In this document: positions 17,434 to 25,928 of the stretch, piece after piece
Layout of the letters: each line of letters opens with the position of its first letter
Position numbering within the stretch: position 1 is the stretch's first letter
Source: Terriglobia bacterium
Lineage (GTDB): Bacteria > Acidobacteriota > Terriglobia > Bryobacterales > Bryobacteraceae
Direction of reading: 5' to 3'
DNA length: 38,685 nt
Assembly: GCA_025363475.1 (NCBI GenBank)
Contig: JANYDS010000058.1
Location: forward strand, 1 to 38,685
Notes under the pieces: generated by a model
The model's database searches: none
Seen by the model: the letters and a program-made list of their open reading frames with translations, nothing else
Told to the model about the DNA's origin: nothing
Translations under genes and position numbers: made by a program

Positions 17434-18225
17434 ATGGAGGCAGTGTCTCCCGTTGAAAATCCACCGACCGAGGTATGCCCCGTGTGCAGTGGCACGGGCT
17501 GGAAAATTGTTGAGCGTGAAGAAGTGTCTGGCGCGGTGCGGTGCGAGTGTGCGGCGGTGGGCCGGGCGGACCGGATTGAAGCGGGTGCGGACCTTCCTCC
17601 CCTGTATGCCGGGTCTTCGTTTGAGAATTTTTTGCTGCCGCGCGAGAACCCGGTTGCTTATCGGGAGCTGACCGAAGTTTTTCTGGCGGTTCGCGGTTAC
17701 GCGCGCGAGTTTCCGAATCAAAAGCAGCCTGGTTTGCTGTTGATGGGTGAGCCGGGTACAGGCAAGACGCATCTGGCGGTGGCTGCTTTTCGCGCGATCA
17801 TGGCTAAGGGTTTTGAAGGCACGTTTTTCGATTACCAGAGCCTTTTGAACCGCATCCGGTCCGGGTATGACGCTAATTCGAACTCCAGCGACAAGGAAGC
17901 CTATCATGAAGCGCTGGATGCGGAGGTGCTGCTGCTGGACGATCTGGGCGCACAGCGCGTAACGGACTGGGTGGAAGATACCGTTACCTCGATCATCACC
18001 AGCCGCTGCAACCAGCGGCGGCCCCTGATTGCCACGACGAACCTGATTGATCCGGAAATGGGTTATGTCACCTATGAACGCAATGCCGGCGGTAAGGTGG
18101 ATTACCGGACGACGTTAACTGAGCGTATCGGTCCGCGGGCGCGCTCGCGTCTGTTTGAGATGTGCAGAGTGATCAAAATGCCGCTTGTGCAGGATTTCCG
18201 GTTGCGCAAGCAGGGCGGGCAGTGA
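17434..18225 (+). CDS. DnaC/IstB-like AAA+ ATPase with N-terminal zinc-binding motif
   Basis: 263 residues. Cys15, Cys18, Cys37 and Cys39 (CPVCSGTGW then CEC) form a probable zinc site, as in DnaC/DnaI-type helicase loaders. The AAA+ core has Walker A GEPGTGKT (105-112), Walker B LLLDD (166-170), sensor I ATTN (200-203) and an arginine-rich RARSRL (235-240). A helicase loader or primosome ATPase is the best guess. No transposase gene adjoins it, so an IS21 IstB role is unlikely. It starts 15 bases after the biotin carrier gene, and its stop overlaps the next start (GTGA), so it sits inside the carboxylase transcription unit. Confidence 0.82.
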   Translation: MEAVSPVENPPTEVCPVCSGTGWKIVEREEVSGAVRCECAAVGRADRIEAGADLPPLYAGSSFENFLLPRENPVAYRELTEVFLAVRGYAREFPNQKQPGLLLMGEPGTGKTHLAVAAFRAIMAKGFEGTFFDYQSLLNRIRSGYDANSNSSDKEAYHEALDAEVLLLDDLGAQRVTDWVEDTVTSIITSRCNQRRPLIATTNLIDPEMGYVTYERNAGGKVDYRTTLTERIGPRARSRLFEMCRVIKMPLVQDFRLRKQGGQ

Positions 18226-20108
18226 TCTGGAGAGTTTCCCTGTTCTTGGCCTGCGCGGGGTTGGCGGGCGCTCAGGTTCAGTCTGTCGAATTTCCGTGGA
18301 ACGCCTACCCTAAGCAGCTTTGGGAACGCGAACTGGCGTGGCTGAAGAATATCGGCGCGGGCCACGTGAGTTTGGCACCGGGCGGGAATTCCAGTGACCT
18401 TAGTGAGGTCATCAGCATCATCCGGCGGCTGCAAATGGAAGCCGACCTCGAAGGGCCTGTGCCGGATGCGCTGCAGGCGCTGACGAAGGCACATGGCGGG
18501 CCTCTGACGGATGCTCCTGCTGCTCCTCTGCGTGTGAGCGCCTTGGCTGCCTGGGCACTGATAGAGTCGCGGGAAACGCTGGCAGCTGGTTCACGTTCCG
18601 TTTTGTGGACGGATGTGGAAGACACGCTGCGCGAAGGGATTTATAAAGCCGGAGCGGTGAATTTTGCGGGGGCCGAGAGTCCGGCCACTTTGGCCTTGCG
18701 GCGTGAAGTTCAGTTTCGGCTCTACTGGGGTTCTTCGTTGTCGCTGTTGAAGGAAACGCCGGGTGCCGGTGCGCGGCTTCCTCCGCTGCCTGCGGGTGTG
18801 ACGGTGAAGCAGTTTGCGGCGGATAGCGGAGTGTCACTGGTCTCAGTTATAAACCGTTCCGGGGCTGCGTTTCAGGGCGATCTTAAGGTGCTTTACCCGG
18901 CGGCTAAACGGGGCATGGTGTTGCCGGATGTTGGTGTTCCGGCGCACGGTGTGGTGGCCATTCCAGTCAATATTCCACTGACAGCCGGGCCGTTGTGCAG
19001 AGCCTGCACGGCTTTCGCCACGTCTGATCATCTGGTCTATGCGACTGCGGAGATGACCAGCATGGAGTATGAGAACGGCATCCTGGCGATGGAGTTTTCC
19101 GCTCCTTCAGGGGGCGAGGTGGTGCTTCAGTTATCGAGAGAGCCATCAGGTCCGTTGCTCGCGGGTGGTAAACCGATGCCCTTTGACTGGGATGATCATG
19201 AGCACAGAGTGCGGCTCAAGATTCCTGTCGGGCGGGGGGCGGGCGCGAACGTCAGGGTGGGGCTGGCTATTGATGCTCCGGACGCCACGGCGTTTTTCGA
19301 CACCGCGCGGGTGCTGATCATCGGAGAAACGAACCATTTGTCTGCTGAATTTTCTTCAGAGGCCATTCAGCAGCGATCCCGGTTGCGTTTGCCTGCCGGA
19401 TTCACGGTGGAGCAGCATGCCGGAAAAGATTCTCCGCTGAAATTGGTCTACGACATCCAGGTGCCGGAAAGCGCGGTTCACGGAGACCATGCGGACCTGG
19501 CGCTGGAGGTGGACGGGATGCAGATGAGCCACGCGCGACCTCAGTTACTGCGACCGGTGAGCTTGCGGTTTGCAGGCCAGATTGAAGTTCGGATGTCGGC
19601 AAAATCGGCGCTGCCTCTGATGCCGCCTACAGTGCCAGTGAACCAGCGGCCGGGTCGTGATATCACGATTTCGATTCGCAACAATGCGACGGAAATCCGT
19701 AATTTTCATTTGGAACTAACGGTTGACGGACTGGAGTTTTTGCCGGCGAAGCTGGATGTTTCGGTGGGCGCTTCGACGGCCCGCGAGTTGTCGTTTCGGG
19801 TCTTTGCCCGCGATGCTGCGCCCGGTTTGCATGCGGGAATGGCCCGGCTCAGCGGGGCTGCTTCGGTCAACACAGCGGTTCAGTTTGTGGTGATTCCGCC
19901 GAACGGTACTGCAGCTTATTCTGCGGGCGGTTTTTCGGCACTGGAGAGTTCGCGGCAGCGGGCCGTTTTCATGCCCGGGCGGTGGCTGGAGTTCATCGAC
20001 AAGGAGAACGGGCAGAATCTGTTACCGTCTGGCTGGGTGGCGATGCCTGCGGGGCCGGAGAAGACGCTGGAGGAACTGAAGTTGATGGTGCCAAAGGTGC
20101 CCAGGTAA
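18222..20108 (+). CDS. Large exported protein of unknown function, N-terminus reminiscent of glycoside hydrolases
   Basis: 628 residues from the GTG at 18222, which overlaps the stop of the upstream ATPase and has GGGCGGG before it. The ATG at 18162 lies inside the ATPase gene and would spoil the signal peptide (IWRVSLFLACAGLAGAQ). Just after the cleavage site, VEFPWNAYPKQLWERELAWL resembles the first strand and helix of beta-galactosidase-type (GH35/GH42) barrels, but I see no catalytic acid pair and no full barrel. The rest is beta-rich, with sandwich-like modules (DITISIRNNATEIRNFHLEL looks like a NEW3/BACON-type domain). Probably a periplasmic or surface carbohydrate-binding protein; the function is not established. 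Confidence 0.6.
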   Translation: MIWRVSLFLACAGLAGAQVQSVEFPWNAYPKQLWERELAWLKNIGAGHVSLAPGGNSSDLSEVISIIRRLQMEADLEGPVPDALQALTKAHGGPLTDAPAAPLRVSALAAWALIESRETLAAGSRSVLWTDVEDTLREGIYKAGAVNFAGAESPATLALRREVQFRLYWGSSLSLLKETPGAGARLPPLPAGVTVKQFAADSGVSLVSVINRSGAAFQGDLKVLYPAAKRGMVLPDVGVPAHGVVAIPVNIPLTAGPLCRACTAFATSDHLVYATAEMTSMEYENGILAMEFSAPSGGEVVLQLSREPSGPLLAGGKPMPFDWDDHEHRVRLKIPVGRGAGANVRVGLAIDAPDATAFFDTARVLIIGETNHLSAEFSSEAIQQRSRLRLPAGFTVEQHAGKDSPLKLVYDIQVPESAVHGDHADLALEVDGMQMSHARPQLLRPVSLRFAGQIEVRMSAKSALPLMPPTVPVNQRPGRDITISIRNNATEIRNFHLELTVDGLEFLPAKLDVSVGASTARELSFRVFARDAAPGLHAGMARLSGAASVNTAVQFVVIPPNGTAAYSAGGFSALESSRQRAVFMPGRWLEFIDKENGQNLLPSGWVAMPAGPEKTLEELKLMVPKVPR

Positions 20109-20178
20109 AAAGACCCATCTTTTGTTAACCTGTAAATGTAACGTTGAGCTGGTCATGAAGGAAATGAGGGAACTGACG

Positions 20179-21111
20179 ATGAATTCCGGACGTGGTTTTG
20201 TGTTGCTGGGAATGGCGCTCGCGATGTTTGGGTCGAGCGCGGTAGCGCAGGGTCTGGGTAACGGTGCCCCTGAAGTGATTTCCCACCGGACGAATCCGCA
20301 TGGTTCGGCTGCGCCTACGGCAGGGGGGACTGGCAGTCAAACACCTGCGATCACTTACCATGGCGGGCCCGTTATGGGGACGCCTACCGTCTATATGATC
20401 TGGTACGGCAACTGGAACCAGGCCAATGGGAGTGACACACTGGCCGGTCAGGCACTCATTCAGGACTTCATTTTCGGGCTGAATAATTCCCCGTACTACC
20501 AAATCAATACTTCTTACGGTGCTCCGACTGGCGGGATTTTTATCGGCGCGCAGTTCACTGACAGCTATTCGCAAGGCAAGAATCTGACCGACGCTCGGGT
20601 GCAGACGGTGGTGAGCAAAGCGATTTCGTCCGGCAGCCTGCCGAAGGATGCGACTGGCATTTATCTGGTGCTGACGTCGTCTGACGTTGCGGAGACTTCG
20701 GGATTTTGCAGCCGGTATTGCGGCTGGCATACGGCCGCAACCATCTCCGGTACGAACATCAAGTACGCCTTCATCGGCAATGCCAACCGGTGCTTGAGTG
20801 GTTGTGCGGCCCAAACGGTGGGTCCGAATGGTAACGCTGGTGTTGACGGTATGGTCTCGGTGATCGCGCATGAACTGGAAGAGGCGAATACGGACCCGAA
20901 TCCGCGTTCCGGCTGGGCTGATTCAAATGGTGCCGAGAACGGTGACAAGTGCGCGTGGACGTTTGGTCAAAACCAGCAGGTTGCGCCGAACGGGGCGTAT
21001 TTCAATATGACTCTGCCGACGGCTGCGGGCACGACACGTAATTATTTGATCCAGAGGAATCTGGATGCGAACAGTGTTTGTTACGTGAACTACGTGACGA
21101 AAACTCAATAA
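20179..21111 (+). CDS. EXORDIUM / phosphate-induced protein 1 (PHI-1)-like exported protein
   Basis: 310 residues from the ATG at 20179, preceded by ATGAGGGA, with a signal peptide (1-24, ending AVAQ). TPTVYMIWYGNWN (about 69-81) and VSVIAHELEEANTDP (about 226-240) match the conserved N-terminal and HELxE blocks of the PHI-1 family. That family is known from plant EXORDIUM growth regulators and occurs in some bacteria. Four cysteines around CSRYC and CLSGC may form disulfides. The role in bacteria is unknown; the HExxE-like motif could bind metal, but protease activity is unproven. A strong bidirectional terminator follows. Confidence 0.75.
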   Translation: MNSGRGFVLLGMALAMFGSSAVAQGLGNGAPEVISHRTNPHGSAAPTAGGTGSQTPAITYHGGPVMGTPTVYMIWYGNWNQANGSDTLAGQALIQDFIFGLNNSPYYQINTSYGAPTGGIFIGAQFTDSYSQGKNLTDARVQTVVSKAISSGSLPKDATGIYLVLTSSDVAETSGFCSRYCGWHTAATISGTNIKYAFIGNANRCLSGCAAQTVGPNGNAGVDGMVSVIAHELEEANTDPNPRSGWADSNGAENGDKCAWTFGQNQQVAPNGAYFNMTLPTAAGTTRNYLIQRNLDANSVCYVNYVTKTQ

Positions 21112-21129
21112 CCAATAAGCACGGGAAGC

Positions 21130-21171
21130 AAAAGAAAAATCCTCAGCCGCATTGCTGGGGATTTTTCTTTT
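21130..21171. terminator. Strong bidirectional rho-independent terminator
   Basis: An 18-bp stem with one G-U (arms 21130-21147 and 21154-21171) around the hexaloop CGCATT. The outer part is A-rich on the left arm and T-rich on the right, so each strand ends in a U tract. It separates the convergent PHI-1-like gene and the E2 gene. Confidence 0.9.
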
Positions 21172-21188
21172 GGTAATGTGAAGGAAAA

Positions 21189-22490
21189 TTAAACGACTTC
21201 TTCGGTCCAGTTTTCGAGGATCGATTTCACTTTGCCGGTGAACTGGTCGCCCAGCGCGCCGTCGATCAGGCGGTGGTCAAAAGTGAGAGCGAGATAACAC
21301 TGTGAGCGGATGGCGATGGCGTCATCCACGACAACGGGAACCTTTTCCACGGTACCGACGCCGAGGATTGCGACCTGCGGCTGGTTGATGACCGGCGTGG
21401 CGAAGACGCTGCCAAAGCTGCCGAAGTTTGTGATTGAGAACGTACCACCCTGGATTTCATCCGGCTTCAACTGGCGGCCGCGCGCACGGGCCGCGAGGTC
21501 AACGATGGAACGCTGCAGGCCGAGGACATTCTTTTCATCCGCCGCACGGATCACGGGGACAATCAGGCCGCCTTCGAGCGCGACCGCGATGCCCAGGTTG
21601 ATTTCGTTGTGGAAGATGATGTTGGTGCCGTCAATGGAGGCGTTGAGCAGCGGGAAGGCACGTAACGCTTCCGTGGTGGCGCGGGCTACGAACGGGAGGA
21701 ACGTAAGCGACATGCCGTAGCGGGCGGCGAAGGCGTCTTTATGCTTCGCGCGCATTTTGGCGACCTTCGTCATATCGACGCGGTGGACGGTGGTGACGTG
21801 GGCGGACACGCGCTTCGACATCACCATGTGCTCTGCGATTTTTAGCCGCATGTTGCTCATGGGTTCGACGCGGTTCTTTGCAACGGGCTGGGCCTGGCCG
21901 GTTGCCGAATACGCGGGTGCAGCCACTGCTGTGGCTGCTGCGGGAGGCGCAGGGGCCGCTGCGGGGGCCGCTGCTACCGAGCCCTTCATGTGAGCTTCGA
22001 CGTCGTCTTTGGTGATGCGTCCACCGGCACCGGTGCCGGTGACTTTGGAAAGATCGATGTTGTTCTCGCGGGCGATCTTGCGAACCAGCGGAGAGAGCGG
22101 GCCTGCGGGTTCAACCGAAGCAGTGAGCGGTGCAGGCGTGACGGGGGCCGCGGCAACAGGCGCTGCTGCAACAGGTGCTGGGGCGACGGGAGCAGCAGCC
22201 ACGGGAGCCGGTGCTGCAACGGGTGCGGCAACTGCTGCGGGCGCGGCGGCACTGCCACCTTCGTCAATCCGTGCCACGATGGCGTTCACCTGAACGGTCT
22301 GGCCTTCCTGTACGAGTTGTTCGCCCAGGATGCCAGCGGCTGGCGAAGGGATTTCGGTATCGACTTTGTCAGTCGAAATTTCGAACAGGGGTTCGTCGCG
22401 TTCCACCTTGTCACCGGGCTTTTTCAGCCACTTGGTCAGGGTTCCTTCGACGATGCTCTCGCCCATCTGGGGCATTACGACGTCTGTCAT
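21189..22490 (-). CDS. 2-oxoacid dehydrogenase E2 component (dihydrolipoamide acyltransferase)
   Basis: 433 residues. The N-terminal lipoyl domain (1-76) has STDKVDTEIPSP with Lys42 as the lipoylation site. An Ala/Pro/Val-rich swinging linker follows (about 80-127). The peripheral-subunit-binding domain (about 130-168) is PLVRKIARENNIDLSKV with GTGAGGRITKDDV. The catalytic domain ends with DHRLIDG (405-411), with His406 as the catalytic histidine. It transfers acyl groups from E1-bound intermediates to CoA. The sequence could serve pyruvate, 2-oxoglutarate or branched-chain complexes; no E1 gene is present to decide. It follows lipB by 10 bases in the order lpd-lipB-E2. Confidence 0.92.
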   Translation of the reverse strand: MTDVVMPQMGESIVEGTLTKWLKKPGDKVERDEPLFEISTDKVDTEIPSPAAGILGEQLVQEGQTVQVNAIVARIDEGGSAAAPAAVAAPVAAPAPVAAAPVAPAPVAAAPVAAAPVTPAPLTASVEPAGPLSPLVRKIARENNIDLSKVTGTGAGGRITKDDVEAHMKGSVAAAPAAAPAPPAAATAVAAPAYSATGQAQPVAKNRVEPMSNMRLKIAEHMVMSKRVSAHVTTVHRVDMTKVAKMRAKHKDAFAARYGMSLTFLPFVARATTEALRAFPLLNASIDGTNIIFHNEINLGIAVALEGGLIVPVIRAADEKNVLGLQRSIVDLAARARGRQLKPDEIQGGTFSITNFGSFGSVFATPVINQPQVAILGVGTVEKVPVVVDDAIAIRSQCYLALTFDHRLIDGALGDQFTGKVKSILENWTEEVV

Positions 22491-22500
22491 CTAAACTCTC

Positions 22501-23172
22501 CTAAAAAGTGCCAGCCAGCGCGAGTTCTGGTTCATGTTCGCGCGCGAAATCAAAAGCGGATTGGAAATGCAGGGCCAGGGAAGCCCTGACGTCGTCCATG
22601 CGGGCGGTAACACCGAGGGCCTGCATGGAGGTCACGGGTTTCGTCAAACCGCAGGGAATTATATAACCGAAATAGCGCAGGTCAGTAGAAACATTGAGGG
22701 CCACGCCATGGGTGGAAACCCAGCGGCTCAGATGGATGCCGATGGCACCGATTTTGGCATCGCCGACCCAGACACCGGTACATTTGCCGAGGCGTCCGGC
22801 TGCGATGCCGAAATCGCTCAGGGTGTCGATCATGACCTGTTCGAGGGCGCGGGCGAAAGCACCGACGTCGCGCTTCCAGTCCCGCAAATCCATGACTGGA
22901 TAGGCGACCAGCTGGCCGGGGCCATGGTAAGTGACATCGCCGCCGCGATCCGACTCAAAGCGCTCGATACCGGCGTTTTGCAAAACGGATTCGGATGCGA
23001 TGACGTTCTCTTCGTGGCCGTTGCGGCCCATGGTGATGACATGTGGATGTTCCACAAACAGCAGATGATCAGAGCCAAGTCCGAGCTTGCGTTCCGAGGC
23101 GATCTGCTGCTGAATCTCAAGCGCTTCGCCGTAGCTCATGCGCCCCAGATTGCGGATGACCAGATTACGCAT
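22501..23172 (-). CDS. lipB: Octanoyl-[acyl-carrier-protein]:protein octanoyltransferase LipB
   Basis: 223 residues from the ATG at 23172, which gives the usual start MRNLVIRNLGRMSYGEAL; an upstream in-frame ATG lies inside lpd. Conserved blocks are RGGDVTYHGPGQLVAYPV, KIGAIGIHLSRWVSTHG (substrate-site lysine) and IIPCGLTKPVTSM (catalytic cysteine). LipB loads octanoate from ACP onto lipoyl domains as the first step of protein lipoylation. The E2 encoded next door is an obvious substrate. The start overlaps the lpd stop by eight bases. Confidence 0.95.
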   Translation of the reverse strand: MRNLVIRNLGRMSYGEALEIQQQIASERKLGLGSDHLLFVEHPHVITMGRNGHEENVIASESVLQNAGIERFESDRGGDVTYHGPGQLVAYPVMDLRDWKRDVGAFARALEQVMIDTLSDFGIAAGRLGKCTGVWVGDAKIGAIGIHLSRWVSTHGVALNVSTDLRYFGYIIPCGLTKPVTSMQALGVTARMDDVRASLALHFQSAFDFAREHEPELALAGTF

Positions 23173-24559
23173 TAATGGCCAGGCCGTACACGTTGTTGAA
23201 CGCTTCTCCGATGGCTTCGTAAATGGTGGGATGTGCATGGATGGCGCTCATCATGGTTTCGACGGTAGCTTCGGCTTCCATGGCAGTTACCGCTTCTGCG
23301 ATGAGTTCGTAGCCCTGCGGGCCGATGATGTGGACGCCAAGAATCTCGCCGTATTTTGTGTCTGCGATAATTTTCACGAAGCCGTCATGAGAGCCCAGAA
23401 TGGTAGCTTTGCTGTTGGCCGCGAAGGGGAATTTGCCGACTTTGATGTCATGACCAGCCGCTTTAGCCTGAGCTTCAGTTAAGCCGACACTGCCGATGCC
23501 AGGTTCCGTGTAAGTCGCTCCCGGAATGCGGTTGCGGCGGATGGGCGTGGTGGGTTTACCCGCAATCTTCGCAACGGCGACCATACCTTGGGCGGAAGCA
23601 ACATGCGCGAGTTGCGGAGTTCCGGCAACGACATCGCCAATCGCATAAATGCCGGGTTCGGCGGTCTGCTGATACGCGTCCACTTTGATGAAGCCGCGGT
23701 CCACTTCCACCTTTGTGTTTTCGAGGCCGATTTTGGCGGTGTTGGGCGCACGGCCAACTGCAACAAGCAGCTTATCGGCTTCGACCTGTTCCACTTTGCC
23801 GTTCGACAGGGTGACCTTCATGGTCACGCTCTTGCCGGTGCGTTTGACGTCTTCGCATTTGGCACCGGTTTCGACGCGAATCTTGCTTTTTTTGAAAACG
23901 CGTTCGAGTTCCTTCGAGACTTCTTCGTCTTCGACAGGGACGATGCGCGGCAGCATTTCAAAAAGGCTGACTTCGGTGCCGAAGCGGCGGAAGGCGGATG
24001 CAAATTCTGATCCGACTGCGCCGGAACCGATGATCATCATCGACTTGGGGACGGCAGTCAGGTTGAGGATTTCGATGTTGGTAAGGATGAATTCGGGGTC
24101 GGGTTCGAGGCCGGGTAACATGCGCGCGACCGAACCTGTGGCGATCAGAATATTCTTCGCTTCGAGGATACTGGTACCTTTGTCGGAAGTGACTTCGACT
24201 TTGCCTGGTCCCTTGATGACGCCGAAGCCGGGAATGACTTCGACTTTGTTCTTTTTCATCAGGAACTCAACGCCCTTGGCATGTTTCGAGACTATGCTGT
24301 TCTTGCGCTCGATTACTTTGGGGTAGTTGAGGACGGGGTTCTCGATGGTGATGCCCTCTTCAGCGGCATGGTTGGCGAAGCTCCAGAGTTCAGCCGTATG
24401 CAGGAGAGCCTTGGTCGGAATGCAACCCACGTGGAGGCAGGTGCCGCCCAGCTTTGCGTCTTTTTCGATAATGGCGGTTTTGAGGCCGTACTGTCCGGCG
24501 CGCACCGCAGCAGAGTAGCCGCCGGGGCCGCTACCAATCACAATCAGGTCGTAAGTCAC
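23165..24559 (-). CDS. lpdA: Dihydrolipoyl dehydrogenase (E3)
   Basis: 464 residues. The GTG start is followed by the FAD-binding GxGxxG (IGSGPGGYSAAVRAG). The redox-active disulfide is GGTCLHVGCIPTK (Cys41, Cys46), the NAD-binding site is IIGSGAVGSEFASAF, and the catalytic HPTIYE (His443, Glu448) is near the C-terminus. E3 reoxidises dihydrolipoamide on E2 and reduces NAD+. It leads the lpd-lipB-E2 set and is divergent from the POTRA gene, with only 45 bases between the two starts. Confidence 0.96.
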   Translation of the reverse strand: MTYDLIVIGSGPGGYSAAVRAGQYGLKTAIIEKDAKLGGTCLHVGCIPTKALLHTAELWSFANHAAEEGITIENPVLNYPKVIERKNSIVSKHAKGVEFLMKKNKVEVIPGFGVIKGPGKVEVTSDKGTSILEAKNILIATGSVARMLPGLEPDPEFILTNIEILNLTAVPKSMMIIGSGAVGSEFASAFRRFGTEVSLFEMLPRIVPVEDEEVSKELERVFKKSKIRVETGAKCEDVKRTGKSVTMKVTLSNGKVEQVEADKLLVAVGRAPNTAKIGLENTKVEVDRGFIKVDAYQQTAEPGIYAIGDVVAGTPQLAHVASAQGMVAVAKIAGKPTTPIRRNRIPGATYTEPGIGSVGLTEAQAKAAGHDIKVGKFPFAANSKATILGSHDGFVKIIADTKYGEILGVHIIGPQGYELIAEAVTAMEAEATVETMMSAIHAHPTIYEAIGEAFNNVYGLAINA

Positions 24560-24604
24560 GTAACTTCATTCTACATTGCGCGTTTTGATGGTTTTCCCGA
24601 TACC

Positions 24605-25918
24605 ATGGCTATGATGGCGACGCGAATGTGGTGTTTTTTTCTGTTGCTCACGGCGCTCGTTTGGGGTCAGGCGCGCGAGTTTCCTCTGGATTCGATTTTA
24701 GTGGAAGGCAACAAGAGCCTTGGGGCCCCGGCGATAGTGAGGACCATGGGTTTGCGGGTGGGTGAAAAGGCTGGTTCGCCGGCTTTCGACACCGCGCGTG
24801 ACCGCCTGCTGGCCAGCGGTTATTTCGAGACCGTGGCCTATCGTTACAGGCCTTCGGCGAAGGCGGGAATTGAAGTGACGTTTGAGGTGCGTGAGGTGGA
24901 AACGCTGTATTCCATCCGTGTGGATGCGCTGCCCGCGACGACTGAAGAAGTGGTGGCGTATCTCAAGGCCTCCGATCCATTGTTTACGTTTACGGGCAAG
25001 ATGCCGGGGACGAAGCCGGTGCTGGAGCGGGCTGCGCGTGAGGTGGAGCGGCTGCTGGATTCCAAGAAGCAGCCAGCTGCGGTGGGGGCAAAATTGGTGG
25101 GCGCAGGGGCGGGGCTGTTTGAAGTCGACTTTACTCCGGCGCGTGGCTTGCCGGTGGTCGCGAGTGTCGATTTCGAAGGAAGCAAGGTCATCAGCGCGAT
25201 TGATTTGCGCAATAAGATGGCTGAGGTTTCGTTCGGGCAGCCTTATACCGAAAACAGTTTTCGGCTGTTCCTCGAAAATCAGATTCGGCCGCAGTATGAA
25301 GCCAAAGGGTATATGAATGTGACGTTTCCCCGGATTGCGACGCAACCGGCTGCGGACGTTCTGGGGCTGGATGTCAAAGTCACGGTTGATGAGGGCGCGG
25401 AATACAAGCTGTCGCGGGTGAGTGTGAAGGGTGTCGATGCGGCCGAGGGAGCGCGGATTTTGAAGTCGGCGAAGATTCCGGCCAATGCGGGCCAGCTTCC
25501 CGCGAATGGCGATCTTATAAAAGAGGCGGCGGTGCGGGCGCGGGATGCGTTGCGGCACCAAGGCTTTATGGACGCTTCTGTCACGACGGATTCGAAGTCT
25601 GATGATGGCAAGAAAACAGTTGAGTTTTTCCTGAATGTGGAGGAGGGTCCGGAGTATAAGTTTGGCAAGCTGACAATCAGCGGGCTTGATTTAACGGGCG
25701 ATGCTGCGATCCGCAAAATGTGGAGCGTGAAACCTGGTGATTCGTTTCCGGTGGAGTATCCGGACTATTTTCTGTTGAAAGTGAAGGAAGAGGGCCTGTT
25801 CGACAATCTGGGCGATATGAAAGCGGCAACCGCAGTTGACCGCAGCGCGCACCTTGTGGACGTAACGCTTAATTTCCGTTTCGCGCCCCGCGTGGCACCG
25901 CCACAGAAAATCCAATAG
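24605..25918 (+). CDS. Exported POTRA-repeat protein without a barrel (BamA-like N-terminal part)
   Basis: 437 residues from the ATG at 24605; ATGs at 24611 and 24614 are alternatives. After a signal peptide (to about residue 23, ending WGQA) come at least three or four POTRA-like modules, with patterns such as ILVEGNKSLGAPAIVRTMGL, VDFEGSKVISAIDLRNKMAE and LTISGLDLTGDAAIRKMWSV. POTRA domains in BamA and TamA receive unfolded outer-membrane proteins or scaffold partner proteins. No C-terminal Omp85 barrel follows: the protein stops soon after the last module (FRFAPRVAPPQKIQ). It may be a soluble periplasmic accessory of an Omp85 machine or an adaptor of unknown partner. Confidence 0.75.
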   Translation: MAMMATRMWCFFLLLTALVWGQAREFPLDSILVEGNKSLGAPAIVRTMGLRVGEKAGSPAFDTARDRLLASGYFETVAYRYRPSAKAGIEVTFEVREVETLYSIRVDALPATTEEVVAYLKASDPLFTFTGKMPGTKPVLERAAREVERLLDSKKQPAAVGAKLVGAGAGLFEVDFTPARGLPVVASVDFEGSKVISAIDLRNKMAEVSFGQPYTENSFRLFLENQIRPQYEAKGYMNVTFPRIATQPAADVLGLDVKVTVDEGAEYKLSRVSVKGVDAAEGARILKSAKIPANAGQLPANGDLIKEAAVRARDALRHQGFMDASVTTDSKSDDGKKTVEFFLNVEEGPEYKFGKLTISGLDLTGDAAIRKMWSVKPGDSFPVEYPDYFLLKVKEEGLFDNLGDMKAATAVDRSAHLVDVTLNFRFAPRVAPPQKIQ

Positions 25919-25928
25919 AGCGGCGCGG

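Noticed and set aside
17434-18225. IstB partner of an IS21-family element
   Set aside because: No istA or terminal repeats adjoin it and it is locked in an operon with the biotin carrier gene; the N-terminal cysteines fit DnaC-type loaders better.
22130-22260. Repetitive GC-rich tract as a DNA repeat element
   Set aside because: It encodes the Ala/Pro-rich linker of the E2 protein; the repetition follows from the protein sequence.
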